A stretch of 64,000 nucleotides of DNA from Gnetum montanum. Taxonomy: Eukaryota; Streptophyta; Gnetopsida; Gnetales; Gnetaceae. The notes beneath the pieces are model-generated. The model ran no database searches, was not told the origin of the DNA, and saw nothing but the letters and a program-made list of their open reading frames with translations. Of the stretch, positions 1 to 12,191 are shown one piece after another. The stretch covers positions 911,566-975,565 of the forward strand of contig MNCI01004926.1 in the NCBI GenBank assembly GCA_015680685.1, given 5' to 3'. How positions within the stretch are numbered: the stretch's first letter is position 1; the number at the start of each line of letters is the position of its first letter. The position numbers were made by a program, and so were the translations under genes.

Positions 1-1185
1 TCATCTTCCCACCCTATGCCCTTGTGACCTTATAACCATATGTAGCATGTTAGCCTAGATTTCCTTTTTCTTGTTGTTGGCACATTTGGCCATTTCATGG
101 AATAGGATTAGATGATTCAAAGTATTACTATAAAGCAGGCTCCCATTTACACGATGAGCTGAAAAGACCTGTGCTTCTGTAAGCTTCAATAAAAAAACCA
201 CCATTTGTTTTTCTTTGCAAAAAGGATATAAAAGAAAATCACAGAGTTGGAATGCGGCACAGCAAAAGACTAAGATATGCAAAAAATAAGGTACCATATC
301 TTGGGGCACAATTATATTCACCTTTGAGATATATCTGAATCGCCTAGATTGAGGATGGCAAAGCCTAAGCTTGGCAAGAAGGAGCTGGATTCCTACACTG
401 TTAAAGGCACTAATAAAATCATCAAAGGGTAGCTGAAAGAATTAAGGATGATTTTCTACGGCTGGTTATTTACCTAGCCAAAAATAAAATATAATGAATG
501 TTATACTTTAAGTCAAAGTTCCCCATGTGATGGTGTAGTTGGAGATTGCGCAACTTTGATCCAGGGAGGCCTCCATATGTTGCAAATGGCAGAATTCTTC
601 ATTTCTTTGCATGCAGACCTGGTCAGCGAAAACCGCCGCATTCTACTCTCTGATTATCGTAGGGATTCTGTGTAGGCCCTACCCTACTCCTCCCCATGGT
701 GCCTGCAAAGTGTTTACGCATCCCCCAAACCCACATCTAGTTGCCCGAGTCTAATAGTGGCCATTCCTATGCAAACAGGCAAAACTGTGACAAGAACACA
801 AAAAGAAAAATTGCAATGCCTGGTGACACAGAAGGTGCTCCATGTTACGAAAAGGAATTAGGATATTTGAACTAAATTTCACAGCAAAAATGCTTTGCAA
901 TTCATGCATGATAGATTTTTGGCAGAGGAGAATGAAAACATAATGGATCTATTGTCGGAATTTTAGACGAGACTCTTCAGTGGCGGAAGAAGAATTTTCC
1001 TTGGCATGGTTTCAGCTCTACAGTAGCTTGGGGTTGCTCTTGAGGCTCTGGTTTTTCACTTTGACTGCTGTGTTGGGCTTGGATTTGATGCTGCTCAGTT
1101 AAATATTATAGAGAAGACATATGAATGATACCAATGAAGGTGCACATTGTTCAGCAAGTCTTCAGACGACAACCAAAAGTAAGAA
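1..1185. other. No gene recognised
   Basis: Mixed-composition DNA with only short open frames on both strands. None shows a motif I recognise, and no repeat or RNA gene is apparent. It adjoins the PPR fragment and could hold further unrecognisable decay of the same gene. Confidence 0.5.
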
Positions 1186-1374
1186 GCAATTACATAGACC
1201 ACCATGCTCACTGAATATGCACAAAACAACCCTGTGCAAGAGGCCCTTAAGCTGTTCCAGTGGATGCACAGAGCCTGCATGAAGCTGAATCAGTTCATAT
1301 TTGATAGCATTCTCAAAGTAGTTTCAACAATCAACGATCTTGCATTTGGAAAAGAGTGTTATGGGCGATGCTAA
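1186..1374 (+). pseudogene. PPR-protein gene fragment
   Basis: The plus-strand translation contains TTMLTEYAQN followed by EALKLFQWMHRACMKLNQF and a segment ending in LAFGKECYG. This follows the plant organellar pentatricopeptide-repeat pattern, in which EALKLF, M.RAG.KPN.F.F.S.L and a GK(E/Q) segment fall at the same spacing. Such proteins bind organellar RNA for editing, splicing or stability. Only about one and a half repeats remain. In-frame stops lie at 1180-1182 and 1195-1197, and the frame closes at 1372-1374. No start codon, transit peptide or further repeat is found around it, so this is a relic or captured scrap. The assignment to PPR is by motif only; the subfamily cannot be given. 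Confidence 0.6.
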
Positions 1375-2090
1375 ACGAGGTGCAGCACCCATACGTCTTA
1401 CAAGCGCAAAAGCTAAAAGAGCTTGTGGTTCTGCATTGTAGGCACACCCAAACTTTTCTAGAGGATTGGTGGCATACCATGTAGCTAACCATGCTGGTGT
1501 AACGGAGGGAGCTGGCCATTGAATGCATTATGGGGTTCGCCACGGTCTTCGCGGCATTCCGAGATAGACAGCATAGCGGCAAAAGTCACAATGACTGCAG
1601 TTTTTTTTGGAACACATGGCAACATTACAGGACACGGTGGTAGAGCCTTCTTTTGTGGTGGCAATTGATATACAATTTTGGCAGGGTGGGATAATTCAAA
1701 ACTATTTACCAGTAGTTCCAGGCTTGGCGCCTTCACATTCGGACTTCACATTTAGAGGCATTCTTAACGGTGCCAAGTAACCACCATTGATTTAAATTTT
1801 TTTTCCAGCAAACGTCATTTTTCCAAAGAAGCCAGCAGCAAATTTTACATGGGTTTAAAGTGCAAATGCAGATAATTTATTTACACAAGCTTACAAGAAT
1901 TGGCTGCTGCCACCACCAACGTCTACACTAAGGTGGATGTTGCATTATTTTCTTACTACCACCTATTCATAAAAATTACTAGGGCTTCAATGGTATTTAA
2001 TATTTAAAACTTAAAAATTATAAATAAATAAAAATAAAAATAACAATTATATGGAGCTCTTATAATATGGAGATTTTGGATTTATTTTAA
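1375..2090. other. No gene recognised
   Basis: Short frames only. It becomes AT-rich after about 1980. Nothing recognisable on either strand. Confidence 0.5.
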
Positions 2091-2099
2091 AAATTATTA

Positions 2100-2770
2100 T
2101 ATAGGTTATGACTTATGAAAGAGATATTTGTAATATTTGTAAAGACACATGCCAATGTTAGCACAATTTTCTCCTAATTTTATGTATAAGTTACAATCTC
2201 CTATCTTGTTGGGAAAGCAATCTCCTAACTTGTTGGGCAAGTTATATCTCCTAACTTGTTGGCCAAGTTATAACTTCCTTACTTGGGAGAGAAGTTAGCA
2301 AAGATATTTTGGAATGTCTAACTACTTTTTGAACCATATAAAAAGGCTTTAGGGGTTATAAGAAAAGGGATATCATCACTTTTGGGACTTTTGGGGGATC
2401 ACTAGCTCTGACTTGAGCATTTGTAAGAAGACATTGTGAAAGATTGCTTGTAAGATGACTTGCTAAAGACAACATCTCAGCCTCTTTGTCATAGTCCTAT
2501 GAGTTATGCTTATTATTTTGTTAAAAATTGTTTAGCTAGTGGTTTAGATAGTATCATACTTGGCAAGTAATTTTGGGATTTTTAGATTGCTCTTATTGTT
2601 CTTGTTGCATAATAGAAGATTTCTATTAAAATTTTGCCATAGAAGCACTTGTGTTTAAAAGCCTTATGAGCATTTTAGTAGTAAATTTTGTTATTGTGCA
2701 ATGTATAAGAACTTATATTGATATTTTTTTAAGAGAGCCTATGCATGTAGTCAAGCCGTTGAACGATTCA
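2100..2770 (+). mobile_element. LTR-like promoter fragment
   Basis: Tandem upstream units (2195-2272) are followed by a TATA-like box (CATATAAAAAGG, about 2335-2346) and then by a T-rich stretch without long open frames. This resembles the U3-R-U5 layout of a plant LTR retrotransposon. No second LTR copy, primer site or coding region can be matched to it, partly because a gap follows at 2870. It may be a solo LTR or the start of an element hidden by the gap. Boundaries are not defined. Confidence 0.35.
2195..2272 (+). repeat. Three tandem 26-bp units
   Basis: Three successive copies of a unit built around CTCCTAACTTGTTGGGCAAG start near 2195, 2219 and 2246, with a few substitutions. They lie 65-140 bp upstream of a TATA-like box, the arrangement expected of an LTR U3 region. 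Confidence 0.65.
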
Positions 2771-2869
2771 ATAGTTAAGAGGGTTCAGAAAATCTTTGGT
2801 ATTTTGATAGGACCAGAATAGCTTTCTTTTATCTTTAAAGTGAATCTCTGTGGTATTTCAATCATAAAT

Positions 2870-3749
2870 NNNNNNNNNNNNNNNNNNNNNNNNNNNNNNN
2901 NNNNNNNNNNNNNNNNNNNNNNNNNNNNNNNNNNNNNNNNNNNNNNNNNNNNNNNNNNNNNNNNNNNNNNNNNNNNNNNNNNNNNNNNNNNNNNNNNNNN
3001 NNNNNNNNNNNNNNNNNNNNNNNNNNNNNNNNNNNNNNNNNNNNNNNNNNNNNNNNNNNNNNNNNNNNNNNNNNNNNNNNNNNNNNNNNNNNNNNNNNNN
3101 NNNNNNNNNNNNNNNNNNNNNNNNNNNNNNNNNNNNNNNNNNNNNNNNNNNNNNNNNNNNNNNNNNNNNNNNNNNNNNNNNNNNNNNNNNNNNNNNNNNN
3201 NNNNNNNNNNNNNNNNNNNNNNNNNNNNNNNNNNNNNNNNNNNNNNNNNNNNNNNNNNNNNNNNNNNNNNNNNNNNNNNNNNNNNNNNNNNNNNNNNNNN
3301 NNNNNNNNNNNNNNNNNNNNNNNNNNNNNNNNNNNNNNNNNNNNNNNNNNNNNNNNNNNNNNNNNNNNNNNNNNNNNNNNNNNNNNNNNNNNNNNNNNNN
3401 NNNNNNNNNNNNNNNNNNNNNNNNNNNNNNNNNNNNNNNNNNNNNNNNNNNNNNNNNNNNNNNNNNNNNNNNNNNNNNNNNNNNNNNNNNNNNNNNNNNN
3501 NNNNNNNNNNNNNNNNNNNNNNNNNNNNNNNNNNNNNNNNNNNNNNNNNNNNNNNNNNNNNNNNNNNNNNNNNNNNNNNNNNNNNNNNNNNNNNNNNNNN
3601 NNNNNNNNNNNNNNNNNNNNNNNNNNNNNNNNNNNNNNNNNNNNNNNNNNNNNNNNNNNNNNNNNNNNNNNNNNNNNNNNNNNNNNNNNNNNNNNNNNNN
3701 NNNNNNNNNNNNNNNNNNNNNNNNNNNNNNNNNNNNNNNNNNNNNNNNN
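2870..3749. other. Assembly gap (880 N)
   Basis: Run of N. Open frames reported across it on any strand are meaningless. Confidence 1.
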
Positions 3750-4770
3750 CATAAATCACAAATGACCTAGTTGACCAAAAACTCCATAACTCATTCATGA
3801 AAAATCTAAAGTAAATGAAACCATAGCTAATAGAAACCTAAAACCTAACATTAAAAACTAAAACCTTAGAATTTAACAATCTCTAGCAATTTTCTTGCAA
3901 AAAGTAGATAATTAAGGTTGTTTTTTATCAAAAATAGTAAAAAACACTTAAAAAATTTGTGAAACCTAATATAGAATTCCTACTAAACAAAGCCTAAATG
4001 ACTAAATAACCTTAGAAATGCATAGAAACCACCAATATAGGAGGTGGGATTTTGGGAAAACCAAATTTTATCAAACACAATGGCCTAGATCTAAATGAAA
4101 TGCACCCATCCCATATTGGAAAAATAGCAAAAATGACTAAGAACACAACATAAATGGCTAGCAATGACATACCTTGGGGGTGATAGTAGAGAAACTTTGA
4201 AGAACCACAGGCCATGGTAGGTGGTATATTCCCTAGACTACTGCATCTACATCCTCTATGATTGGATTTTTGCTGATGCTCTCACTTCTCTTCATGGTGT
4301 TAGTGAACAATGCTAGAAAAACCTTGGAAACTTGGTAAATATAGGTTACAACACTACCTGAAGAGGCTCCTAGGTCAACCATGTTGAGGATGATAAGTTC
4401 TTGAAAGTAAGAAATCTCTGCTAGATCTTTGAGAAGTGTGTTTTAGGAAAGAATGACAATTTATGTTTGGCATTTTGCAAATTTTATCATTAAAAACTTG
4501 ATCAATACCTAGGTGCCCACTTACATACCCTTGTTGCCAATTCCAAGTGTTGAGACTCATGGTGCATTGGAAGTCAAAACTATGAAAAGTTCAATCAAAA
4601 ACTGGAATGGTGGGAGTTAGCACCATGTTTCAAAATTTGGAATTTTGGGGTGGGGACCACTAGACACCTCCCATGAAAAGTGTGTTCTAAGCTTTAAAAC
4701 CTCCTCTATGCTAAGGTTTTGGCCCCATAGAATCCATACAACCATGTTTTAACCTTATTCACCCCTCTCC
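3750..4770. other. AT-rich DNA, no gene recognised
   Basis: AT-rich sequence with only short frames. From about 4000 onward it contains phrases resembling the tandem-array units that follow, so the array may begin earlier than annotated. No protein motif is seen. Confidence 0.45.
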
Positions 4771-5856
4771 CATGTTAGGTAGCATGGATCTAATGTGGGT
4801 CCTTGCCTCCTCCATCCCATAGCCTTGCAACCTTATCCTCTTTGCCATGTTTAGTAGTTGTAGTTGATCCTACCATATCCTAGACCTTGATAGGAAGTAA
4901 AACCTCTATACAACTTGTTACTTTGGGCAACCACACTAGGCTAGGACTCATACATGCTAGCCCAACATTGTCCAAGGGGATATAGCATCCATACCAACTC
5001 TCTAGTACCCACTAAGCCTTAATTAGACCTATAGGTGGGCCCACATAGCCTTAAACCCCTCCAATGACTTCTGGTAGCTTCGAAACCCTATCAAACCTAG
5101 TCATAAGTGTCTAAAGCCTTGAGATCCATGGTGGTAAGCCACAAAGAGCTTTTCATAGTGTCAAATGACCATAAAATTTACTCCAATAGCCTTAATATCC
5201 CTTCATGGCCTTTAGTAGTTGATAGTTGTCAAAACTTGAGTCGATTTTCATACATGAAACCTTCCCCATATTGGTGAACCCCTTTCTACACTACCCAACA
5301 TGGATGCCATGGGGTAAGCCATAAAACCCATTCTACAACCTACAAATAGCCATGAAACTTGCCCTAGTGACCATTCAACCCTATTGGAGCCTTCCAAAGG
5401 CATCAAACACAACAAAATTGACCAAAGATAGCAAAAAGATATCATTCCCCTTTTCAACCACACTAGGGCCATGTTGCCCAATGTGAACTACTAAGGATGA
5501 CTATAGGAAACATTATGGAAACCTCAAATAAGTTGATTTTGATGATATATTTTGGTAAATGACCCGCACAATTCCATTATCTCTAAAACCCTATCAAATC
5601 TTAATAAAAGTGGGAAAAATCCTAGATCCATGTGGAGTCACACTGGGGGGGGGGGGGGGGGAGGGGATACCCCATCCATGATGGACAGCATTGCTCCAGC
5701 ATGGATGGTTGGGGTATGATCATGGAATCCCAAGATTAACTAAAAAATTAATATATATGGACTCCCCAACCCTCTTGAAGACTCTGATAGCCAAAACTAG
5801 CCAAAGTCAAGTCACATTTCATGATCACTCCTACTTTCATGCTATTCACCCACTAT
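4771..5856 (+). repeat. Diverged ~190-bp tandem array, left half
   Basis: A recurring box of about 25-30 bp, roughly ATGCTAGC.AGTGTGG followed by a second TGTGGG or CATGG, appears near 4771, 4947, 5270, 5463 and 5685. Spacing is close to 175-220 bp, with one weak or missing unit near 5110. The rest of each unit is poorly conserved. The same box with the same period continues at 26,655, on the far side of element A. No coding capacity is evident. Confidence 0.55.
5645..5661 (+). repeat. Run of 17 G
   Basis: Uninterrupted G17 followed by A and GGGG, inside the tandem array. A second G17 run lies at 26,710-26,726 in the other half of the array. Confidence 0.9.
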
Positions 5857-7808
5857 TGGTGCTAAAAATCTCAATTGCTGGAATAGGGAAACTAAAAAAT
5901 TCAAGTGCTAGAATAGTTTTAACCATGAAGCACAAGGACCTCCATGAAAATAGGATCTGGGGTACCCTAGATGATCTTGTCAATCACCTAGGGACTTATA
6001 AAATGTCAAACGAGAATGGTTTTCGAATTCTAAATGTAAATGAAAACATACACAAAAATGGCATACTCAAAATGTAGACAAAAATACCCTACTAAAGATG
6101 ACCTATTGAAAATGTAGATATAAATAGTCTACTGAAAATGGAAATAGAAAATGAAGTTGTAGTTACAAAAATAAATGTAGAAATGAAAACTAAAATCAAA
6201 ATTTGCAAACCATGAACTACCAAATTTATGAAAGAATATAAATAAAGATTGAGTTCATGGTGTACAAGTTCATGCCAAGGGCACATGAAGTTTCTTATCA
6301 AAGCTTGAAGTTTGTTGGAGTAGGTTGCCTCCACATTTCTTCCTGGTTTCGACCTATTGCAACATTCCATTAGTTTCCACTAAATCTATTACATGGGAAT
6401 GGAATTGTTGTTGCATGTTTTGAGTAATGAAAACTATGTGGAAGTCTCTATGCTCAGCGTAGTCCCAGTTTCTATCATCAATTGGCACTACCAAGTGAAG
6501 ATGTGATGGTTGTTGTGGGCTTTGATATCAGCAAATGGAAATGAAAATGGGATAGGGTTTACACTTTTATTGGCAATGCCAATTATGTGGGGTTGTTTGC
6601 ACTTAGAGTAGTGCTAGTTTCTACTATTGAAAATGGAGTTAGATTGCAAATGGTTTTGATGGATGATGGAAATGACAGTGAAAATGGAAAATTATATTTA
6701 AAAAGTGGAACTAAATGCCTAGAGTTGAAAATTTTTAAATTTTAGAACTGCTAGGATTTGGATTTCAGCATTGCAAAAATGTTTTCACCAAAATTAAGAG
6801 AATGTATTTGCTCTTGAAAGGATACTAGTGTTGGGTGTTTATAGATTAGGGTTGCCATTTTTTGGGACTACCATTGATTACTGATAGATTGGCATTGATT
6901 GTGGGTTGCAATGATTACTACTACTATTGTAGTCATTCAACTATTATTAGTGTAGTTGCTATTTGTGGAAGACTACACCCACAAAACCCATCCATTTACC
7001 ATGAATAGTAAATGGACTTTTGTAACTATGTTGGTGGTTCTTTGGCTATGTTTGTAGTGGTCAATAGTCATTTGTCAACATAATTTCCATCTACTACTAG
7101 CATAGTTGGCCTTCTACTACAAGCATAGTTGGTCATCTCCCGCCAGCATAGTTTGTCATCTACTACATGTGTAGTTGGTATTTGTGGTAAGTCTAGAATC
7201 CACTACATTCATAAAACCCATCTATTTGTTATAAATAGTAAATAGGCTTTTGTGACTATGTTGAAGGCTTTGGAAATGGAAAAAAGTGATGTTAGATAAA
7301 AAGACGGATGGAAACTGTAGAAATGGTGGAACCCATTGTGGAAAGTGCTATATACACTAGCCATTGTTGCCTTGGGATGACTATGCTAGTTGTTGTTGAA
7401 GAAATGAACATTCCAAAAATTCTAACATTGCACTTTTGCTAGGTCTTAGTGGTGACTATTCTAACTACTATAACTACTGTGACTATTATAGCTATTGATC
7501 CTACTGAAGCTACTACACCTACTAAAAATGGCTCGAACATAGTTGAAGCTATACCCTTAAAAAACCCATGGAAAGGCTAATTTTAGTCATTATTAAGGCA
7601 TTTTCACCCTTTTCAAGCCTAAATATAGACATTAGGTACCTTTTTTCACTCAAGAAGTAAGGCAATAATAACTTTTGAAGCATTTTTGGTTCCAGAAAGT
7701 TGAAATATGCAAGATTGTAGCTTATGTACTACATATCTTACATTTACAATGAAACTTTGCCTCAAGCTAAAAAGTGGGATTTGCAACATGAATTTTGGTG
7801 GTGTTTCA
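5857..7808 (-). repeat. 3' LTR of element A (empty-site copy)
   Basis: Matches the split 5' LTR (17,168-17,691 plus 25,295-26,644) along its length, about 1.95 kb. Around 6385-6400 it reads straight from the sequence found left of the EPRV (TTTCCAC.AAATCTA) into that found right of it (ATG.GGGAATGGAATTGTTG). It therefore shows the pre-insertion state. It contains only short frames. Confidence 0.85.
7086..7180 (-). repeat. Four ~23-bp quasi-palindromic units in U3 of A
   Basis: Units of the form CTACTAC.AGCATAGTTGGTCAT recur four times in tandem. Similar units lie at 6913-6955, in the other LTR (about 25,836-26,075) and in the leader (16,920-17,045). Each has a near self-complementary core such as CTAC..GTAG. 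They occupy the U3 position upstream of the LTR promoter. Confidence 0.7.
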
Positions 7809-7828
7809 TTGGTTCCTCTTTGTTGATC
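7809..7828 (-). promoter_or_regulatory. Polypurine tract of element A
   Basis: On the minus strand CAACAAAGAGGAACCAA directly abuts the LTR start TGAAACACC. This is the position and composition of the plus-strand primer of plant LTR retrotransposons. Element B has the equivalent tract at 30,397-30,414. Confidence 0.75.
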
Positions 7829-8806
7829 TCTAAAGGATTGACTTGAGAGACATCGACAAAGAATACAAAACATGTCCAGGTCCATCACTAATGTCTTTTC
7901 TTTATGCTCAAGAGTGCTCATGATGATGGAGTGAGGCTATGATGATGAAAAGGTAATGAGGTCATGAAGTAATGCTCACAAGGTCTAACAAATATTGGTC
8001 AAATAATTCAAAATATGCTCTTCATGTTTAGAAGTATGGTTCACTTGGAAGATGCATTTGAGGAACCAACACTTTACTCCAAGATTTCTTTGGACATTAG
8101 GCTCCTTCATTTGTAGTTTTGGAGCTATTGTTTTGTCTTTTAAGCTTTCCTAGCTATTCAGCCTCTTGGCATTGTGCTCTTTGACAAGGCTAATTTTGAT
8201 GTGGTTTTCCCATTGAGTGAGCTATGTTACACTCAAAAAACTTAGGGTTTTCCCATTGAATGAGGTGTGCTATGCTCAATGGACTTAGCATTTTCCCACT
8301 GAATGAGATGTGTTACATTCAAGTTGACTTGGAGGTGGATCACAGAAAAGGAATGTCATATGGCCATGATGCATGAGTGTTAGTATAGGTTAGCATTGTT
8401 GCTAAAGGTATGGAAGGTTATATTTAGGCTATGGGATTGCACTCAAAGGAAACAATGTGAAATAAGCACTCTTGATATGATAGGACAAATTCACCAAATC
8501 TTGTACATCAAGGTTGTGTGATGACTTTCTATTATGATGAGTTGTGGCTTCATCCTACAAACATAAATCCAAGAGGAAAAGAAAACTAGAGAGATAAATC
8601 ATGTTGTTACAATGGGATACATTAGGTCATGAAGGATGATTTAGCAAATCTAGCTACCTGAGATCGCATGTTATTAGTTGAAGGTCCTAGAAGGTTGCAT
8701 TACTAGTTTAAGGTATTAATAGGCTATGGTATTAGTTTAGGATCATAGTAGACCATAGAGACTAGGATCACTTGTTGATGGTTATTAATATCACAGCTTC
8801 TATAGG
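7829..8806 (-). other. 3' untranslated region of element A
   Basis: Lies between the integrase end and the polypurine tract. No long frame. At about 8660-8760 it holds degraded copies of the AGTTTAAGG short repeat that is better preserved in element B. Confidence 0.6.
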
Positions 8807-9900
8807 CTACATGTAGTATGATTTAAGATAGAAATGATTGCCTAGGTTGGCCAGCTCATTCCCATCCATATCTACTATTCGATAGGCCCTGTTGCAGTAG
8901 GCCTTGGTGATAAAGAAAGGTCCTTTCCAATTGGTTGAGAATTTATCCACATGTTCACGAATGACCTTAAGGACTAGGTCTCCTTCATTAATCTTACACT
9001 TGCTCATGTTGTCATGGTGTTGTCATTTCTACCTCTCTTGGTAGCACTCGATGTGAGAAAGCATTCACACATGCTACTCCTCCATCAAGTCTAGGTTCAT
9101 GGTATGTAACTCCTTTTTCTTCTCATCATTGATGAAGTCAAATAAAGCCACTTAGAGTAATGGTACCTGCAATTCAAGAAGTAAAATAGTTTTAGAACCA
9201 TAAACAAGGCTATAAGGGGTTATTCTTGTTGTGGTATGGTATGCCATTCTATAGGCCCAAAGTGCATGAACAAGTTGTTCATGCCATTTGTGCTTGCTAT
9301 TGTTGAGCAACTTCTTAAGTAAGTTGATGATGGCCTTGTTGCTTGCTTTGGCTTATCTATTGGCCTGAGGGTAATAAGATAATGAGAAAGAGTGCTTAAT
9401 TCCTAAAATGGGCCACTATGTTGTCCAGGATGAATCTATAGACTTGTTTAGATGTAGTCTTCCTGAAGGGAATAGCTTCAACTCACTTAGTAAAGTATTT
9501 GTTTGTAGTAATGATGAATCTATTCCCTTGAGAAAGACTAAGATGTAATAGGTCCAATAATATCCATCGTTAAAATGTCCATTTGATCTAAGTGGTGTGG
9601 AATTTAGTCAATGGTACATGTATTAGGTTACTATGTCATTGACAAGTGTCATAGGTTTTAATCTTTTATATGTATTCATTCTTCATATAAGACCAATAAT
9701 AACCTAACCATATAATTTTAGCAACCATAGTCCTAGGTCCTATATGTCCTCCATAGAAACCCTCATGAACTTACTCTAGGACTATTCTAGCTTTAGCTCT
9801 ATCGAAGCACTTCAATAATATGCCATCATATGATTGTTGACATAATGTGTTATCACCTACAATGACATATTGTTTTGATCATTTACATAAATCATGCTTT
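8807..9900 (-). pseudogene. Integrase of element A (Ty3/gypsy)
   Basis: Integrase inserts retrotransposon cDNA into the genome. The open segment 8807-9007 reads GDLVLKVIREHVDKFSTNWKGPFF and then AYRIVDMDGNELANLGNHFYLKSYY, the C-terminal domain typical of plant Ty3/gypsy integrases. The minus-strand translation of about 9170-9330 gives the end of the catalytic core (KWHEQLVHALWAYRMAYHTTT, then TPYSLVYG), which is very like element B at 31,990-32,298. The remaining core and zinc region (to about 9900) is present in broken frames. Several stops and frameshifts make it non-functional. Confidence 0.85.
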
Positions 9901-9949
9901 TAAGAGGATGTTAGGCCTTTTGAAGATTCACCATGCATAAGGTAAAACT

Positions 9950-10480
9950 TGATATCATCGTACCACTCCTTTATAGGAGCAGTATAAACTATGGTTATAA
10001 ATGTATCCTCAACACTTTATGTGATAAGTGTAGCATAGTCAATAGTTAAGGTGGGAAACTTGCTAAAAACATCTAGCATAACATTATGGGCTAGCGTTGC
10101 AATGGCATCAGCTATAGTGTTTTCATTCTAGGGTATCTATTGGTATCCACATCTATAAATTCTTGTAATAGTTATTTTCCTAGGTCACAGTAAGGTTGTA
10201 AACATTTGGATTTGCATGCATAAACCTTGGTTACTTGGTTAACCTCTAGTTGTGAATTTCCCTTGATTATCAAATGTTTAATTCCTAGGTCACATCCTAC
10301 CATCATTCCCCTAATCAAACCTTTGTACTCTACTATGTTGTTGGTGCATGATAACTCAAAATGATTGATGAAGGATTAGATTTCATCGAATGGGAATGTT
10401 ATGATTGTAGTAGCACTAGCCCCATGGGTAGTTGAAGCTTCGTCAAAGTGCATGACTACCTCATAACCCTTAGGAACTTA
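9950..10480 (-). pseudogene. Archaeal-type RNase H domain of element A
   Basis: The minus-strand translation of about 10,190-10,470 gives FDEASTTHGASATTIITFP, then NNIVEYKGLIRGMMVGCDLGIKHLIIKGNSQLEVNQVTKVYACK. The order FD(G/E)AS, EY.GLI.G and KG(D/N)S matches the second, archaeal-type RNase H that Tat-lineage Ty3/gypsy elements carry between the usual RNase H and integrase. Element B has the same domain at 32,913-33,560 and C at 47,114-47,500. Stops interrupt this copy. Confidence 0.75.
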
Positions 10481-12191
10481 GCTAATGGTATTTACATGTT
10501 AGTTAAGAAACTCAAAGTCTATAGTTTCTTAGTCATTAGTAGGCAAAATAGTAAGTTGTACAACTATATCTTGACCTTTTGTTAAGTATTGAGATACATA
10601 ATGAAGGTCAAACTATGCTATTATGGCTTTCCATCAGGCTATACAACTATTCCCATATATATTGATCGTTATGGATCTAAGTATGATACCTTTGCAAATG
10701 ATATTAACCTAGCTTCTAAAGAGGTAATGTCTCCATTTCTTTAGTTTGAAGACTAGTGCTATACAGTACTTCTCAACTTCAGTATATCATGTATCATGGG
10801 AAACTAATGCATGACTAAGATAGTATATAGGCATCTCTACTCAATCATCACATTTTTGATAGGGTAGAGAAGTAATGGATGTGTTAGAGATGGCAAGGTA
10901 GATGTAAAATAATTTACCTTCTTACAGAGGATAGACTATTAGTAGTTGTGCCAATTCTTGCTTAAGGTTTTCAAAGGCTTCTTAGCATTGAACCTTTCCC
11001 TGATAGTGAACTCCTTTCTTAAGCAAGTATTTCATGGGTTGTATCTTATTCATAAGTGTAGTGATGAACCTATGAATAAATTATAGTCTACCTTGTAATC
11101 CTTAAAGCTCCTTAAGGTTGGTAGGTGCTGCTAATCTCGATATGACCTTAATCTTATTAAGGTCAACATGAATCCTTGCTTTAGACACTACAAAGCAAAA
11201 CATCTTATAGGTTTTGGCACCGAAGACACATTTCTTAGGATTAAGTCTAAACTCATACTTGAGGCACTATTTAAGCACAAGATCTCAGTCATTAGCATGG
11301 TCATTGGTTACTTTGGACTTAATGGCTATATCATCTACGTAATCGTTAAGCAATCCAAACATGTAATCACTAAAAATATATGTCATGGCTCTCTAATAGG
11401 TTTCTCCTACATTTTAAGGCCAAAAGGCATCATGATATAACAAAAGGTACCCCAAGGGATGATGAAGGTCATGCTAAGCTAATGTTCACAGTTGATCCTA
11501 ATCTGGTTGTATCTTGAGAACCTATCCATAAAAGATAATAAGGCATGTCTAGCTATAGTATCAATGAGTTGATCAATACTAGGCAACGGAGAATCATCCC
11601 TGATGGTTGCCTTATTTAGTTCTTAGAAATCGATGCAAAATTTTTCTTAGGGACTACCATGATGTTGGATACCCACTTCACGTAGTTAACTAATTTGATG
11701 AAATTAGCTTGGTATAGCTTTGTGATCTCATCACAAACTACCAAGGCTAAATCATGGTTAATCTTACATACTTTCTACTTAACTGGTCTAATGCTAGGAT
11801 TAAGTATGATGTTGTGTTGGACTAGACATGGATCTATGCCTAGCATATCTTCATATGACCAAGAAAAGACCTTAATGTTATATTGTGGGACCTTGGTGAT
11901 ATCTTGAGCCTATTGAGGTTCTAGTCAGGAACTTAGTTTAAGGGTTTTCTCTTGATCACTATGTGTTGTGACAGGAACCTTAGCTAGAGAGTCTTTAGTT
12001 ATGTCACTAGCCTCAAGATTAAGGGTTTTAACTAGGTTTTCAGGCCATTCTATATGCTTTTTGATTGAGGCTATGTGCTTGTCAAGACTCTTAGGCTCAA
12101 GGTCTAGATAATCAGGATCGATGCATTGTTCAACATCATCATGAGGCCCACTTAGGCTCAAAGGCAAGGTAATTTTCTTCCAAGTGTCCAT
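10481..12191 (-). pseudogene. Reverse transcriptase-RNase H of element A
   Basis: Read on the minus strand, the segment 11,925-12,191 starts the RT region (DYLDLEPKSLDKHIASI... LNLEASDITKDSLAKV). It is followed by DEITKLYQANFI..VNYVKWVSNI.VVPKK and the catalytic box YVDDIA near 11,327-11,345. RT then ends with LNPKKCVFGAKTYKMFCFVVSKAGF near 11,170-11,270, and RT-linked RNase H follows to about 10,480. These are the fingers, palm and connection motifs of Ty3/gypsy RT, which copies element RNA to DNA. Many stops and shifts. The same N-terminal segment occurs on the plus strand in element C (28,720-29,486). Confidence 0.85.

Noticed and set aside
2863-3756. CATAAAT on both sides of the gap as evidence of overlap or target duplication
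   Set aside because: Seven AT-rich bases are expected by chance, and the gap content is unknown.
2785-3798. Long open frames on both strands across N runs (also 33,990-34,989)
   Set aside because: They consist almost wholly of unknown residues from assembly gaps.
5691-6077. 128-aa plus-strand frame as a gene (similarly 17,047-17,271)
   Set aside because: The two lie partly in equivalent LTR positions of element A, differ in frame and content, and show no protein motif.
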